From Mycolicibacterium peregrinum (lineage in GTDB: Bacteria > Actinomycetota > Actinomycetes > Mycobacteriales > Mycobacteriaceae), in assembly GCF_002102345.1 (NCBI RefSeq), contig NZ_LQPP01000027.1, forward strand, positions 1 to 64,000: 64,000 nt of DNA, given 5' to 3'. Of the stretch, positions 9,966-17,894 are shown in pieces. The first letter of the stretch is position 1, and each line of letters starts with the position of its first letter. Under the pieces are notes generated by a model. It had not been told where the DNA came from and made no database searches. It saw only the letters and a list, made by a program, of their open reading frames with translations. The position numbers were made by a program, and so were the translations under genes.

Positions 9966-11269
9966 AGATTTCGCTGTTCTACGAGTTCCCACTGCCCCGG
10001 CCGTGGTCGGAGGATGACGAACATCAGCTGTTCCAGAACGGACTGACCGAGGTCGAGGCCGCCGACAAGGCCGGTTTCTCCACCGTCTGGCTCACCGAGC
10101 ACCACTTCCTGGAGGAGTACTGCCACTCGACTGCGCCGGAGATGTTCCTGGCCGCGGCCAGCCAGCGCACCAAGGACATCCGGTTGGGTTTCGGTGTCAT
10201 GCACCTGCCGCCGCCGATCAACCACCCGGCCCGGATCGCCGAGCGCGTCGCCACCCTGGACCACCTGTCCAACGGGCGCGTCGAGTTCGGTACCGGTGAG
10301 GGCTCCTCGGTGGCCGAGCTGGGCGGCTTCGACATCGACCCGGCCGACAAGCGCACGATGTGGGAGGAGGCCCTCGAGGTCTCGATCCGCTGCATGACCG
10401 AGGCGCCCTTCACCGGTTTCAAGGGCGAGCACGTCGAGATGCCCGCCCGCAACGTGATTCCGAAGCCGTTGCAGAAGCCGCACCCGCCGGTCTGGGTGGC
10501 CTGCACCCGCCCGTCGTCGGTGCAGATGGCGGCCCAGAAGGCCATCGGCGCACTGAGCTTCGCCTACACCGGTCCCGAAGCCTTGAAGGAGCGGGTTGAC
10601 GGGTACTACAAGGAATTCGAAGAGCAGGGCGCACCCATCACCCCGGCGATCAACCCCAACATCCTGGCGATCGGTGGTGACCTGTCGATGATGGTCGCGA
10701 AGTCGGACGATGAGGCCCTCAAGCGCCTGGGCATCGGCGGTGGCTTCTTCTCGTTCGGGATCATGCACTACTACCTGACCGGCATGCACACCCCCGGGCG
10801 CACCAAGGTGTGGGAGCGGTACGAGGAGGCGGTCAAGGAGGATCCGACGCTGGCCTACGGTCCCGGCCGCGGTGCCATCGGTTCGCCCGACACCGTCCGC
10901 GAGTTCCTGCGTGCCTACGAGGCGAGCGGCGTCGACGAGATCATCCTGCTGCTCAACCCGCGCAGCCACGAGGGCACCATGGAATCCATCGAGATCATGG
11001 GCAAGGAGATCCTGCCCGAGTTCATCGAGCGGGATGCAAAGGCGGTGGCGGACAAGGCCAAGCGTCTGGAGCCGGTGATCGAGAAGGTCGAGTCGCGCCG
11101 CCGTCCGTCCGATGCTCCGCTGTTCGATGAGACCTACGCCTTCGGTGGCCTGCCCACCGGCCGCGACAAGTTCACCGCCGGTGAGATTCCCGAGGCGATG
11201 GCCGAGATCAACGAGGGTCGGGTCAAGGCGGCACAGGCGGAGAAGGACGCCCGAGAAAACGCCGGGTGA
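9962..11269 (+). CDS. Luciferase-like (LLM) flavin-dependent monooxygenase
   Basis: A 435-residue member of the bacterial luciferase-like family, with a TIM-barrel start ([15 protein letters not shown]), the TVWLTEHH strand and DHLSNGRVEFGTGEG. Two-component members use reduced FMN supplied by a reductase and insert oxygen into a substrate. An FMN reductase gene lies in the same operon at 13122-13700, which supports that mode. It overlaps both neighbours by four bases. The C-terminal 60 residues beyond the barrel are charged. An F420-dependent role cannot be excluded. Confidence 0.82.
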   Translation: MKISLFYEFPLPRPWSEDDEHQLFQNGLTEVEAADKAGFSTVWLTEHHFLEEYCHSTAPEMFLAAASQRTKDIRLGFGVMHLPPPINHPARIAERVATLDHLSNGRVEFGTGEGSSVAELGGFDIDPADKRTMWEEALEVSIRCMTEAPFTGFKGEHVEMPARNVIPKPLQKPHPPVWVACTRPSSVQMAAQKAIGALSFAYTGPEALKERVDGYYKEFEEQGAPITPAINPNILAIGGDLSMMVAKSDDEALKRLGIGGGFFSFGIMHYYLTGMHTPGRTKVWERYEEAVKEDPTLAYGPGRGAIGSPDTVREFLRAYEASGVDEIILLLNPRSHEGTMESIEIMGKEILPEFIERDAKAVADKAKRLEPVIEKVESRRRPSDAPLFDETYAFGGLPTGRDKFTAGEIPEAMAEINEGRVKAAQAEKDARENAG

Positions 11270-12114
11270 CCGTGACCGCACTCGACAAGCTCGTGCGCTA
11301 CGACGGCAAGCACGTTGTGGTGACCGGCTGCGGGTCGGGTATCGGCGCCGAGGTCACCCGCACGCTGGGTGAGCTCGGCGCGCGGGTGACGGGACTGGAC
11401 ATCCGGCCACCCAATCGCCTGCCCGACACCTTCATCGAACTGGACCTTGCCGACCCGCAGTCCGTCGACCGTGCCGCCGGCGCGGTCGACGGCCCGGTGG
11501 ACGCGCTGTTCAACGTGGCCGGGGTTTCCTCGGGAATCGGCAATCCACTGCTGGTGGTTCGGATCAACTTCCTGGGTACGCGGCAGTTCACCGAGGCGGT
11601 GGAGCATTGCATCGCACCAGGCGGATCGATCACTTCGGTGTCTTCTCTGGCAGCGTCGGGGTATCGCGAAAACGCTGCCATCACAGCGGGGTTGGTCAGA
11701 ACGCAGACGGTCGATGAGGGGGTGCGGTGGTGTGACGATCACCCCGATGCCCTGGCCGACGGCGGCTACCGGTTGTCCAAGGAGGCGATGATTCTCTACG
11801 GGATGCGCCGCGTAGCCGAATTCGGAGCCCGGGGGATCCGGATCAACTGTACGGCCCCCGGCGTCACCGAAACTCCCATTCTCGATCAGCTGCGTTCGGC
11901 CTACGGGCAGCAGTACCTCGATTCGTTCACCACCCCGCTGGGCCGAAACTCCGAGCCGGCCGAGCAGGCTTCGCTGTTGGCCTTCCTCGGCGGTCCGGGT
12001 GCCAGTTACGTGACGGGGCAGGTGATCTGGGCCGACGGTGGCATTCTCGCCCGGCGGGAGGCAGCTTTGGTCGATGCTGTAGACGACACTGCAGATACCG
12101 AGCAGAGGAGCTGA
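11266..12114 (+). CDS. SDR oxidoreductase, 3alpha-HSD / coniferyl-alcohol dehydrogenase type
   Basis: A 282-residue SDR. The cofactor motif TGCGSGIG is at residues 20-27, and NVAG stands in place of NNAG. The catalytic serine is in VSSLAAS (about residue 127), with Y168 and K172 in YRLSK. About 35 extra residues sit between the serine and the tyrosine, an insertion typical of 3alpha-hydroxysteroid dehydrogenase/carbonyl reductase and coniferyl-alcohol dehydrogenase. The start GTG 11266 overlaps the previous stop (GTGA); GTG 11272 is an alternative. It would oxidise an alcohol or reduce a ketone in the pathway of this operon. Confidence 0.84.
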   Translation: MTVTALDKLVRYDGKHVVVTGCGSGIGAEVTRTLGELGARVTGLDIRPPNRLPDTFIELDLADPQSVDRAAGAVDGPVDALFNVAGVSSGIGNPLLVVRINFLGTRQFTEAVEHCIAPGGSITSVSSLAASGYRENAAITAGLVRTQTVDEGVRWCDDHPDALADGGYRLSKEAMILYGMRRVAEFGARGIRINCTAPGVTETPILDQLRSAYGQQYLDSFTTPLGRNSEPAEQASLLAFLGGPGASYVTGQVIWADGGILARREAALVDAVDDTADTEQRS

Positions 12115-12116
12115 GC

Positions 12117-13115
12117 TTGGCCGGGACGATGCACGACTTCCGCAAGGTCGCCGACGATGTACGCAACTGGGGTCGTTGGGGCGACGCCGATGAACTCGGC
12201 ACCCTGAACCTGATCACCGCCGACAAGGTGGCCGAGGGTGCGTCACTGGCCAAGCAGGGCAAGGTGTTCGCGCTCGGTGTCGACTTCTCGTCGGCCGGGC
12301 CGCAGGGGGCGTTCCAGTTCCGGCAGAACCCGACGCATGTGATGACGGTGGACGGTGGCGACGCCCAAACGCTGGCGCAGTACGGTCCGCAGTGGCTGCG
12401 CAACACGGTGGCACACGAGGTCAGCGGATTCTTCGTGGACAACCCGTTCCGCTTCAACGACGACATGATCGTCATGCCGCTGCAGGCCGCCACGCAGTGG
12501 GATGCGTTGTCGCACGTGTATTACGAGGACAAGCTCTACAACGGCTTCCCCGCGGATTCGGTCACCAGCTTCGGTGCCTTCCACTGCGGCATCGACAAGG
12601 TGGACGGCAAGGGCATCACGTCGCGCGGGGTACTCCTTGACCTGGTCCGCCACCGCGGTGCCGAGCAGTTTCTGGAACCGGGTAATCCGATCACCCCGGC
12701 CGAGCTCGACGACGTGGCCAGGGCGCAGGGCGTGAGCATCACCCCGGGTGACATAGTGGTCATCCACACAGGATGGTGGACAAGGTTTTTGGCGAAGGGT
12801 GACGGCGCCGAGCCGGGATCCGGACTCGACTGGCGCTGCGCCTCGTGGCTACACGACCATCAGGTGGCGGCGGTCGCCGCAGACAATCTGATGGTCGAAG
12901 ACCCCGACCCGGCCAACGGTGTCGAGGGCACGTTCCTGCCGATGCACATGTTGTGTCTGCGCGATATGGGCCTGATGCTCGGCGAGTACTGGGATCTCGG
13001 TCCGCTGGCTGCGGACTGCGCGGCCGATGGCGTCTACGAGTTCCAGCTCATCGCTCCGCCGCTGCGGGTTACCGGTGCCGTCGGTTCGCCGGTGAATCCC
13101 ATTGCGATCAAGTGA
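12117..13115 (+). CDS. Cyclase-family (PF04199) metal-dependent hydrolase
   Basis: A 332-residue protein of the cyclase / kynurenine-formamidase-like family. The motif QWDALSH at residues 127-133 replaces the classical HxGTHxDxxxH metal site. This variant is seen in a distinct subgroup of the family. TTG 12117 follows the ribosome-binding site GAGGAG; an in-frame ATG lies four codons later. It sits two bases after the SDR gene and 6 bases before the FMN reductase gene. It could hydrolyse a lactone or amide intermediate. The reaction is unknown. Confidence 0.75.
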   Translation: MAGTMHDFRKVADDVRNWGRWGDADELGTLNLITADKVAEGASLAKQGKVFALGVDFSSAGPQGAFQFRQNPTHVMTVDGGDAQTLAQYGPQWLRNTVAHEVSGFFVDNPFRFNDDMIVMPLQAATQWDALSHVYYEDKLYNGFPADSVTSFGAFHCGIDKVDGKGITSRGVLLDLVRHRGAEQFLEPGNPITPAELDDVARAQGVSITPGDIVVIHTGWWTRFLAKGDGAEPGSGLDWRCASWLHDHQVAAVAADNLMVEDPDPANGVEGTFLPMHMLCLRDMGLMLGEYWDLGPLAADCAADGVYEFQLIAPPLRVTGAVGSPVNPIAIK

Positions 13116-13121
13116 GGTGAG

Positions 13122-13700
13122 ATGACGTCAACTGACAAAGTGCCGTTCGTGGTCGGGCTGGGCGGCACACTGCGCGCCGACTCCTCGACCGAGCGGGCCG
13201 TGCGGTACTGCCTGGCAGCTGTGGAGCGGCAAGGGGGCCGGACGCGGATGTTCGCCGGACCGGATCTTGAGTTGCCGATGTACGCGCCACACTCTTTGGA
13301 GCGCACGCCCGCGGCCCTCGAGTTCGTGTCCGCGCTGCGCGACGCCGACGCGGTGGTGGTGGGCTCACCGGGTTACCACGGCGCGATCTCCGGTCTGGTC
13401 AAGAACGCATTGGACTACATCGAGGACCTGCGGGAGGACCCAAGGGTGTATCTGGACAACACCCCGTGGGGCTGCATCAGCTGCGCCTACGGCTGGCAGG
13501 CCGCGGTGGGAACGCTGGGCCAGTTGCGTACGATCGGTCACTCCCTGCGGGCCTGGCCCACTCCGCTCGGGGTGGCCATCAACTCCGCCGACAAGATCTG
13601 GTCTGAGACAGGTGAGTTGGCCGACGGAACTGTACGCGGTCAACTCGACATGCTGGCCACCCAACTGCTGAACTTCGGTCGGTCCGGCGGAGCCCCGTGA
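13122..13700 (+). CDS. NAD(P)H-dependent FMN reductase
   Basis: A 192-residue flavodoxin-fold reductase. The phosphate-binding loop GGTLRADSST is at residues 14-23, and GSPGYHGAISG at 81-91 is the second FMN-binding loop of the family. It would supply reduced FMN, most likely to the luciferase-like monooxygenase encoded at 9962-11269. It is the last gene of the mhp-like operon. No clear terminator follows. Confidence 0.85.
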   Translation: MTSTDKVPFVVGLGGTLRADSSTERAVRYCLAAVERQGGRTRMFAGPDLELPMYAPHSLERTPAALEFVSALRDADAVVVGSPGYHGAISGLVKNALDYIEDLREDPRVYLDNTPWGCISCAYGWQAAVGTLGQLRTIGHSLRAWPTPLGVAINSADKIWSETGELADGTVRGQLDMLATQLLNFGRSGGAP

Positions 13701-13880
13701 TAGGTACTCGACAACGTGGGCGAGATTGCCTGGGAGTGTTAGCGCGCGTTTGCCATCGAGACCGCAACTGTCGTCGGGACTGCCCGCAGGTGTGCCGGAT
13801 CTGACTGGTGATCGGTGCGCTGGCAGGGTGGTTGCGGGTGTACTTTCGGATACCTAGGTTGCTGGACGGGGGGGTTCTTG

Positions 13881-14039
13881 ATGTCAAAGGCAAATGGGCC
13901 GTTGCGGGTGAGTCCCTCCGAGCTGCGTATGACTGCGGAACAGTTGGATGGCCAGGCCGGTGGCTTCGCCGAGAAGCGCCAGGGGGCGCATGCTCGGGTT
14001 AGCGGGGCCGCACTGGGTTCAGGGCAGGCGGCCGCATGA
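13881..14039 (+). CDS. Truncated EspC-like (DUF2580) ESX-associated protein
   Basis: A 52-residue product. Its segment LRVSPSELRMTAEQLDGQA matches the N-terminal helix of EspC-like proteins exported by mycobacterial type VII systems. Family members are about 100 residues; here the reading frame stops right after GSGQAAA, where the family normally continues into a second helix. The stop overlaps the ATG of the lipoprotein gene (ATGA). The 180 bases before it hold no gene I can recognise. It is probably a decayed copy. No ESX machinery is present in the window. Confidence 0.55.
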   Translation: MSKANGPLRVSPSELRMTAEQLDGQAGGFAEKRQGAHARVSGAALGSGQAAA

Positions 14040-14539
14040 TCGCCAAGTCATTTGCTGTGACTGCCGGCGTCCTCGTTGCTGTGGTAACGAGCGCCTGTAG
14101 CGCACACCCGGATCCTCCGAGGTTCCCCGACCTAGGGGGCTACAGTCCTGTCGATGCCGCAGAGTACGCGGTAGATGCTTCGACACCCGGAATGCCTTCT
14201 ACGCAAGTGTATTTCCGCACGCCCGACGGCGTTGCCTGCAACTTTCTGTCGGGGCAAGCGCAGTGCATCGGAAACGATCTACCTGGCCTTCCGCCAGCGT
14301 CGCCAACCTCGAAAGGCGCACCGCGCGTCAATTGGATCGGTACTTCCTCGGGATTGAAGCCTGTTGTTCCGGCTGATGATCGCTCGACGGAGATCAAGAC
14401 ACTGCCTGCGATGCATTCGATCGCGGTTGATGGAGTGATATGCGGGGTTGACGATTCAGGAACTACGGCGTGCAAAGATCCGCAGGGCCGCGGTTTCATC
14501 CTGTCGTCGTCGTGGTCGGGGTGGCTACCAAAGGCATGA
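14036..14539 (+). CDS. Putative lipoprotein of unknown function
   Basis: A 167-residue protein. Its N-terminal lipoprotein signal (hydrophobic core VTAGVLVAVVTSA) ends in the lipobox V-T-S-A-C with C21, so it should be anchored on the outer face of the membrane. Several cysteine-containing segments (GVACNF, QAQCIG, GVICGV, TTACKD) could form disulfides. No family was recognised beyond the general pattern of small mycobacterial secreted proteins. The four-base overlap with the EspC-like fragment suggests joint transfer or translation. Confidence 0.68.
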   Translation: MIAKSFAVTAGVLVAVVTSACSAHPDPPRFPDLGGYSPVDAAEYAVDASTPGMPSTQVYFRTPDGVACNFLSGQAQCIGNDLPGLPPASPTSKGAPRVNWIGTSSGLKPVVPADDRSTEIKTLPAMHSIAVDGVICGVDDSGTTACKDPQGRGFILSSSWSGWLPKA

Positions 14540-14577
14540 ACGGCAGAAGGTCACGAGGTACGACCGATTGCGCATAA

Positions 14578-15190
14578 ATGCTCGGCAAGGCAGTCGCACA
14601 TTTACTGCTGGATTTAGGTGTGCCGCCATCATCGCGAAATGGTGTGATGATGAAACCGGGCCACGGTCGGGTCGACTACCTGCTGTATATGGACAAGGCG
14701 GCCGTCGGCGTCATCGAGGCCAAACCGGTTGGCACGCCGCTCTCCGGTGTGGAGTGGCAATCGGCAATGTATGCCGATGGGCTCCCGCCGAGGTGCGAAT
14801 CAAGGCGAAGACTCGTGACGGCCGGCTGCCGTTCGTGTTCGAGGCGTCCGGCGTCGAAACCCACTTCACCAACGGATTCGATCCGGAACCGCGCGCCAGG
14901 TTCGTCGTCATCATCTCAATGAGTTCGTTGACTCCTATCTTTCGGGAAAACCTCGTGTGGAGCGTGTCGAATCGGAGCGGTGGAAGGCATACGACTGCAA
15001 CGACCTCATCGCTCGCGACAAGGTGAACCTCGACATCACCTGGTTGCGGGACGAATCACTGGAGGATGTCGACAATCTGCCAGCCCCCGAGGTGATCGCC
15101 CGCGAAATCGTTGAAGACCTCACTGCGGCAACGGCCGAGTTCGAAGCGGTGGCGCTCGAGGCTGCGGCGAACGGTGAGGTCACGGAGTAG
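14578..15190 (+). pseudogene. Remnant of a type I restriction-modification locus (HsdR N-terminus joined to HsdM C-terminus)
   Basis: Three successive frames each hold part of a type I system. From 14578 to about 14790, GRVDYLLYMDK and VGVIEAKP...SGVEWQSAMYADGLP match the N-terminal nuclease region of HsdR. From about 14790 to 14910 the text continues in another frame (RDGRLPFVFEASGVETHFTN and DPEPRAR). From about 14940 to 15190 a third frame holds KVNLDITWLRDESLEDVDNL and PEVIAREIVEDLTA, typical of the extreme C-terminus of the HsdM methylase. The helicase part of HsdR, HsdS and most of HsdM are missing. This is a deletion scar with frameshifts, not a working enzyme. Confidence 0.72.
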
Positions 15191-15839
15191 CCCGCCCGAC
15201 GACGAGCGGATGGACGATCGCCGGCATGCCGCGCCAGACGGTGTCGTCGGCCGTGACGGCGAATCCACACGCGCGCATCAGTTCCACCGTCTGACGATTG
15301 CAGTGGCAACCGCCTCCGAAGCTGTGCCATGGTTTGAACAGCGCGTCCTGGCATGCCGCGAGGAACCGTGAACCTGCCCGCACATGTTCGATGAACAGGA
15401 ACTGCCCGTCCGGGCGGAGCACGCGGGCGATCTCGCGCAGCGCATGTTCGGGGTCACCGACGGTGCAGAGCGCGAGCGTCGAAACGACGGTGTCCACGGA
15501 TCCATCGGCGAGCGGTAGTTGCTCTGCGGCCGCGTCGACGATCCGGGCAACGCGCCCCTGTCGTTGAAGGCGGCGCGCCAACCGTCGGCGCATGCCGGGC
15601 TCGGGCTCGGTGAGTACGAGCTCGGCAACTTCGTCTGGATAGTGTGCGAGATTCAGCCCCGTCCCGGCGCCGATCTCGACGACGCGACCGCGGGCGCTGG
15701 CCAGGAGCGTGCTCCTCCGGCGACGCATTCCGGCGATCTCGCCCACGCAGAGGAACGGGTCGTACACCAGGGCCATGATGCGCAGCCACGCCTTGGATGG
15801 CGGGCTCGGTCGAAGCTTGGTGCTGATGATGTCGGTCAT
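15180..15839 (-). CDS. Class I SAM-dependent methyltransferase
   Basis: A 219-residue methyltransferase. The SAM-binding motif I VEIGAGTGLN is at residues 54-63, acidic motif II is LTEPEPGM, and DAAAEQLPLADGSVDTVVST follows. It resembles the UbiE/phospholipid methyltransferase group. An ATG 12 codons upstream (15875) is possible, but 15839 matches the family start and follows a G-rich stretch. Its 3' end overlaps the restriction-modification remnant by 11 bases in the convergent orientation. Substrate unknown. Confidence 0.82.
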   Translation of the reverse strand: MTDIISTKLRPSPPSKAWLRIMALVYDPFLCVGEIAGMRRRRSTLLASARGRVVEIGAGTGLNLAHYPDEVAELVLTEPEPGMRRRLARRLQRQGRVARIVDAAAEQLPLADGSVDTVVSTLALCTVGDPEHALREIARVLRPDGQFLFIEHVRAGSRFLAACQDALFKPWHSFGGGCHCNRQTVELMRACGFAVTADDTVWRGMPAIVHPLVVGRATP

Positions 15840-15919
15840 GCCCCGAACGTAGGAGCGGTCACATCGGCTGTGCATCGCTCAGTGCGGCCATCTTCTGCAG
15901 ATGGCCCGTTCCGGCCATC

Positions 15920-16981
15920 TCACAGGAGGCCGAGACGCGCGGCCTCCGCAACCGCCGCTGCCCGTGAGGTGCGGCCCAGCTTGCGGCGGATATTCGCGAC
16001 GTGGCGGTGAACGGTGTGCGGGCTCAGCACCAGTTGCTCTGCGATCTCGCGATCGCTGAGACCGCGGGCGACGCAAGCGAGGATGTCATGTTCCCGCGCA
16101 GACAGCGCGACCGGCTCAGGGACGCCGGCAACAGTCGGCAACGGCTGCGCCGGCGCCAGCGCCTGTCGGCACGCGCGGACTACGGAATCGGTGTCACCGT
16201 GCCAGGGGAAGTGCGCGCTCCCCTGCAGGGGGATGAACGTCGCGCCGGGAATCGCTGCCGCGACCTCACGGCCCAGCCGGAACGGCACAGCGCGGTCGTC
16301 ACGACGGTGAACGACCAGCGCCGGCCGGCGAACAAGGGAAAGGTGCTTCCGCACATCGAGGCGATAGACCAGATTCAACAACGCGGCAGCGGTCTCGGAG
16401 GTGGCCGACTCTCGCTGAAACCGGGCAAAACGTTCCTGTTCCGCAGAGTCGGCAGTGCCGAGGAACAGACCGGTGAGCAGACGTGAGCCAAGTCCCCAAT
16501 GTGCGCGCACCGCAGCGAGAATCGCGTCGCCCACACCGGGATCGGTGAGCGCCGTGCCGTCGGGGTACGACCCGTACAGCACCAGATGCTCGACGCGCTC
16601 CGGAAACGCTGCGGCAAAAGCGATCGCGGTGCAACTCCCCGACGAGCCCCCGATGAGCGACACGCGTTCGAGTTCGAGCTCGTCGAGAAGTGCGCGCAGC
16701 GTCGCGACTTCCGCATCAAGGCTCAGATCCGCATCTCGCAGGGTCCGGTCCGACATACCGACCCCGAGTCGGTCATAGCGGATCAGCCTGTAGCCGTCCG
16801 CGACTCTTTCCCAGAATCGACGAAAGCCCTCGCTCTGCCAGTCGAGTTCGAGGTGGCTCACCCACCAGGCCGGAGCCACCAGCGGTGGACCGTCCCCACG
16901 CATCTCGTAGGCCATGCGGCGGTCGCCGAGGGGAAGGAACCGGATCGCCGATTTCTCCAGCACAGCCATGACGCTACGCAT
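15920..16981 (-). CDS. Alpha/beta hydrolase fused to a LuxR-type DNA-binding domain
   Basis: A 353-residue fusion. Residues 1-280 form an alpha/beta hydrolase with nucleophile elbow GGSSGS (S113), an acidic HRRDDRAVP segment and a late histidine in SAHFPWHGD. Residues 292-353 are a LuxR helix-turn-helix (LSAREHDILACVARGLSDRE, then LSPHTVHRHVANIRRKLG). The hydrolase fold probably senses or converts a small ligand and the HTH binds DNA, as in other enzyme-derived one-component regulators. It is divergent from the hydrolase/SDR pair at 17064 with 82 bases between. ATG 16969 is an alternative start. Confidence 0.85.
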   Translation of the reverse strand: MRSVMAVLEKSAIRFLPLGDRRMAYEMRGDGPPLVAPAWWVSHLELDWQSEGFRRFWERVADGYRLIRYDRLGVGMSDRTLRDADLSLDAEVATLRALLDELELERVSLIGGSSGSCTAIAFAAAFPERVEHLVLYGSYPDGTALTDPGVGDAILAAVRAHWGLGSRLLTGLFLGTADSAEQERFARFQRESATSETAAALLNLVYRLDVRKHLSLVRRPALVVHRRDDRAVPFRLGREVAAAIPGATFIPLQGSAHFPWHGDTDSVVRACRQALAPAQPLPTVAGVPEPVALSAREHDILACVARGLSDREIAEQLVLSPHTVHRHVANIRRKLGRTSRAAAVAEAARLGLL

Positions 16982-17023
16982 GATCGGGACAGATGATTAA
17001 GCAGTCTGGTCATGTCACGGATT

Positions 17024-17040
17024 AGAGAATGATGTTCTCC
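17024..17040. promoter_or_regulatory. Palindromic operator AGAGAAT-GAT-GTTCTCC
   Basis: An imperfect copy of the GAGAAT-N3-ATTCTC palindrome, with inner arms GAGAA / TTCTC intact. It lies 24 bases before the GTG of the hydrolase at 17064 and inside the divergent region shared with the hydrolase-LuxR gene. Confidence 0.65.
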
Positions 17041-17063
17041 AATTCAGAAAACATCAGTATCGT

Positions 17064-17894
17064 GTGGCCGTGGACTTCGTACGCAAGACCATCGATGTCG
17101 ACGGTCTGGCCACCAGCTACCTGGAATCCGGCCACGGTGACCCCGTCGTGCTGTTGCACGGCGGCGAGTTCGGCGTCAGTGCCGAACTGGGGTGGGAGCG
17201 TGTCATCGGAGCGCTGGCGGAGCACTACCGGGTGCTCGCTCCGGACATGCTGGGCTTCGGTGAGAGCGCCAAGGTCATCGATTTCAACGACGGCCGGGGC
17301 ATGCGGATTCGGCACATCGCCCGGTTTTGCGCCGAACTCGGTGTCGCAGGAGCGCATTTCGTCGGGAACTCGATGGGTGCGATCAACCTGCTCGTCGATA
17401 CCACGTCGGAGGCCCCGCGCCTCCCCGTGCGATCGCTCACGGCGATCTGCGGGGGAGGCGAGATCCAGCGCAACGAACATTCAGCGGCGTTGTACGACTA
17501 CGACGCCACGCTGGACGGGATGCGACGCATCGTCAAAGCACTGTTCGCCGACCCGTCCTATCCGGCCGACGAGGTATACGTGCAGCGGCGGTACGAGTCG
17601 AGCATCGCGCCGGGAGCCTGGGAATCCCTGGCAGCGGCCCGTTTTCGACGGCCCGGACTCCAGCCACCGGCGATGCCGTCGTCGCAGCGGGCGTACGACC
17701 GTATCGGTGTGGCGACCATGATCATCGAGGGGGATCGTGACAAGCTGCTGCCGTCCGGTTGGGCCGCCGAGATCGCCGGCCAGATCGCCGGCGCTCGCAG
17801 TGCAGTGATTCCCGGTGCCGGGCACTGCCCGCAGATCGAACAGCCCGCCGCACTCGTCGAGGTGCTGCTGGAATTTCTGAAAGAGGTCGAATGA
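17064..17894 (+). CDS. Alpha/beta hydrolase (ring-fission-product hydrolase-like)
   Basis: A 276-residue alpha/beta hydrolase. Visible are HGGEFG (oxyanion strand), nucleophile elbow GNSMGA (S103), the acid in EGDRDKLLP and the histidine in GAGHCPQIEQ. It resembles MhpC/BphD-type hydrolases. GTG 17064 is the first start after the palindromic operator. The stop overlaps the SDR gene by four bases (ATGA). It may act on the same class of substrates as the hydrolase at 4706, since both promoters carry the same palindrome. Confidence 0.82.
   Translation: MAVDFVRKTIDVDGLATSYLESGHGDPVVLLHGGEFGVSAELGWERVIGALAEHYRVLAPDMLGFGESAKVIDFNDGRGMRIRHIARFCAELGVAGAHFVGNSMGAINLLVDTTSEAPRLPVRSLTAICGGGEIQRNEHSAALYDYDATLDGMRRIVKALFADPSYPADEVYVQRRYESSIAPGAWESLAAARFRRPGLQPPAMPSSQRAYDRIGVATMIIEGDRDKLLPSGWAAEIAGQIAGARSAVIPGAGHCPQIEQPAALVEVLLEFLKEVE

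Noticed and set aside
13701..15190. Intact mobile element around the restriction-modification remnant
   Set aside because: No transposase, integrase, tRNA or terminal inverted repeats could be seen.
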